A DNA stretch of 64,000 nucleotides. It comes from Burkholderia sp. Leaf177. Its GTDB lineage: Bacteria; Pseudomonadota; Gammaproteobacteria; Burkholderiales; Burkholderiaceae. Location of the stretch: contig NZ_LMPF01000021.1 in assembly GCF_001424345.1 (NCBI RefSeq), positions 408,635 to 472,634 of the forward strand, in the 5' to 3' direction. Positions 63,953-64,000 of this stretch are shown here, piece after piece. The notes under the pieces were generated by a model. It was given only the letters and a program-made list of their open reading frames with translations. It made no database searches and was not told where the DNA came from. The position numbers were made by a program, and so were the translations under genes. Each line of letters starts with the position of its first letter. Positions within the stretch are counted from its first letter, which is position 1.

Positions 63953-64000
63953 ACGCCTTTTCTGGATAACGCGTCATGCCCATTGCAGGAACGCCCGCCC

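Overview
The window looks like a chromosomal stretch of a Burkholderia-group betaproteobacterium, most likely Paraburkholderia or Caballeronia. This rests on the high GC content, the abundance of LysR/GntR/MarR/TetR regulators next to catabolic genes, the Gram-negative general porin type, a DUF3331 gene, the DUF3348-DUF802-OmpA-DUF2894 block and a Csu-type pilus operon. I see no tRNA, rRNA, CRISPR array, complete insertion sequence or prophage. Genus assignment is inference from gene families only.

Left part (1-13.5 kb): the end of a lysine/alanine-rich DNA-binding-type protein, an M14 carboxypeptidase overlapping an alpha/beta hydrolase, a gamma-aminobutyraldehyde dehydrogenase plus APC permease under a LysR gene, a four-gene Csu-type (spore coat U) chaperone-usher operon with a small convergent SCPU-like secreted protein, and a glycerophosphodiester phosphodiesterase lipoprotein. 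Next (13.6-26.8 kb) come regulator/enzyme pairs: MarR with a ketopantoate-reductase-like enzyme, GntR with an FAD-linked 2-hydroxyacid oxidase, TetR divergent from an SDR with a palindromic operator, LysR with DUF3331, and an ECF41 sigma factor with its AhpD-like partner and a textbook ECF41 promoter. HU, an FAD/NAD(P)-binding protein and a cold-shock gene with a long leader follow.

Middle part (26.9-44 kb): a probable organosulfur or heteroatom scavenging locus (DszC-like flavin enzyme, molbindin, DszA/NtaA-type LLM monooxygenase, a dipeptide-type ABC importer), a PMP3-type membrane peptide, a chimeric GST/DUF899 pseudogene, DNA polymerase II, a HigBA toxin-antitoxin pair with a palindromic operator, and a tightly overlapping four-gene block DUF3348-DUF802-OmpA-DUF2894. 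In that block DUF802 and OmpA have the architecture of a MotAB/ZorAB-like ion-driven motor. This is my best candidate for a little-described system.

Right part (44-64 kb): a porin, small secreted and membrane proteins, an SDR, a SolA-type amine oxidase, a branched-chain-type ABC importer (LivHM fusion, LivG, LivF, substrate-binding protein), and a nearly complete aerobic nicotinate (nic) pathway. NicA/NicB oxidise nicotinate to 6-hydroxynicotinate; NicC gives 2,5-dihydroxypyridine; NicX opens the ring to N-formylmaleamate; NicD gives maleamate; NicF gives maleate; NicE gives fumarate. An MFS transporter at the right edge is the likely uptake permease. The nicCAB and nicEDXF-MFS arms are divergent, and two copies of an AGTGTACAC(A/G)TTG motif lie near the two ends of the shared intergenic region. 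The NicB homologue is unusual: three haem sites are kept, but the molybdenum-cofactor part is short and has lost motifs. It is preceded by a 12-bp repeat tract that encodes a mini-ORF overlapping the nicB start codon.
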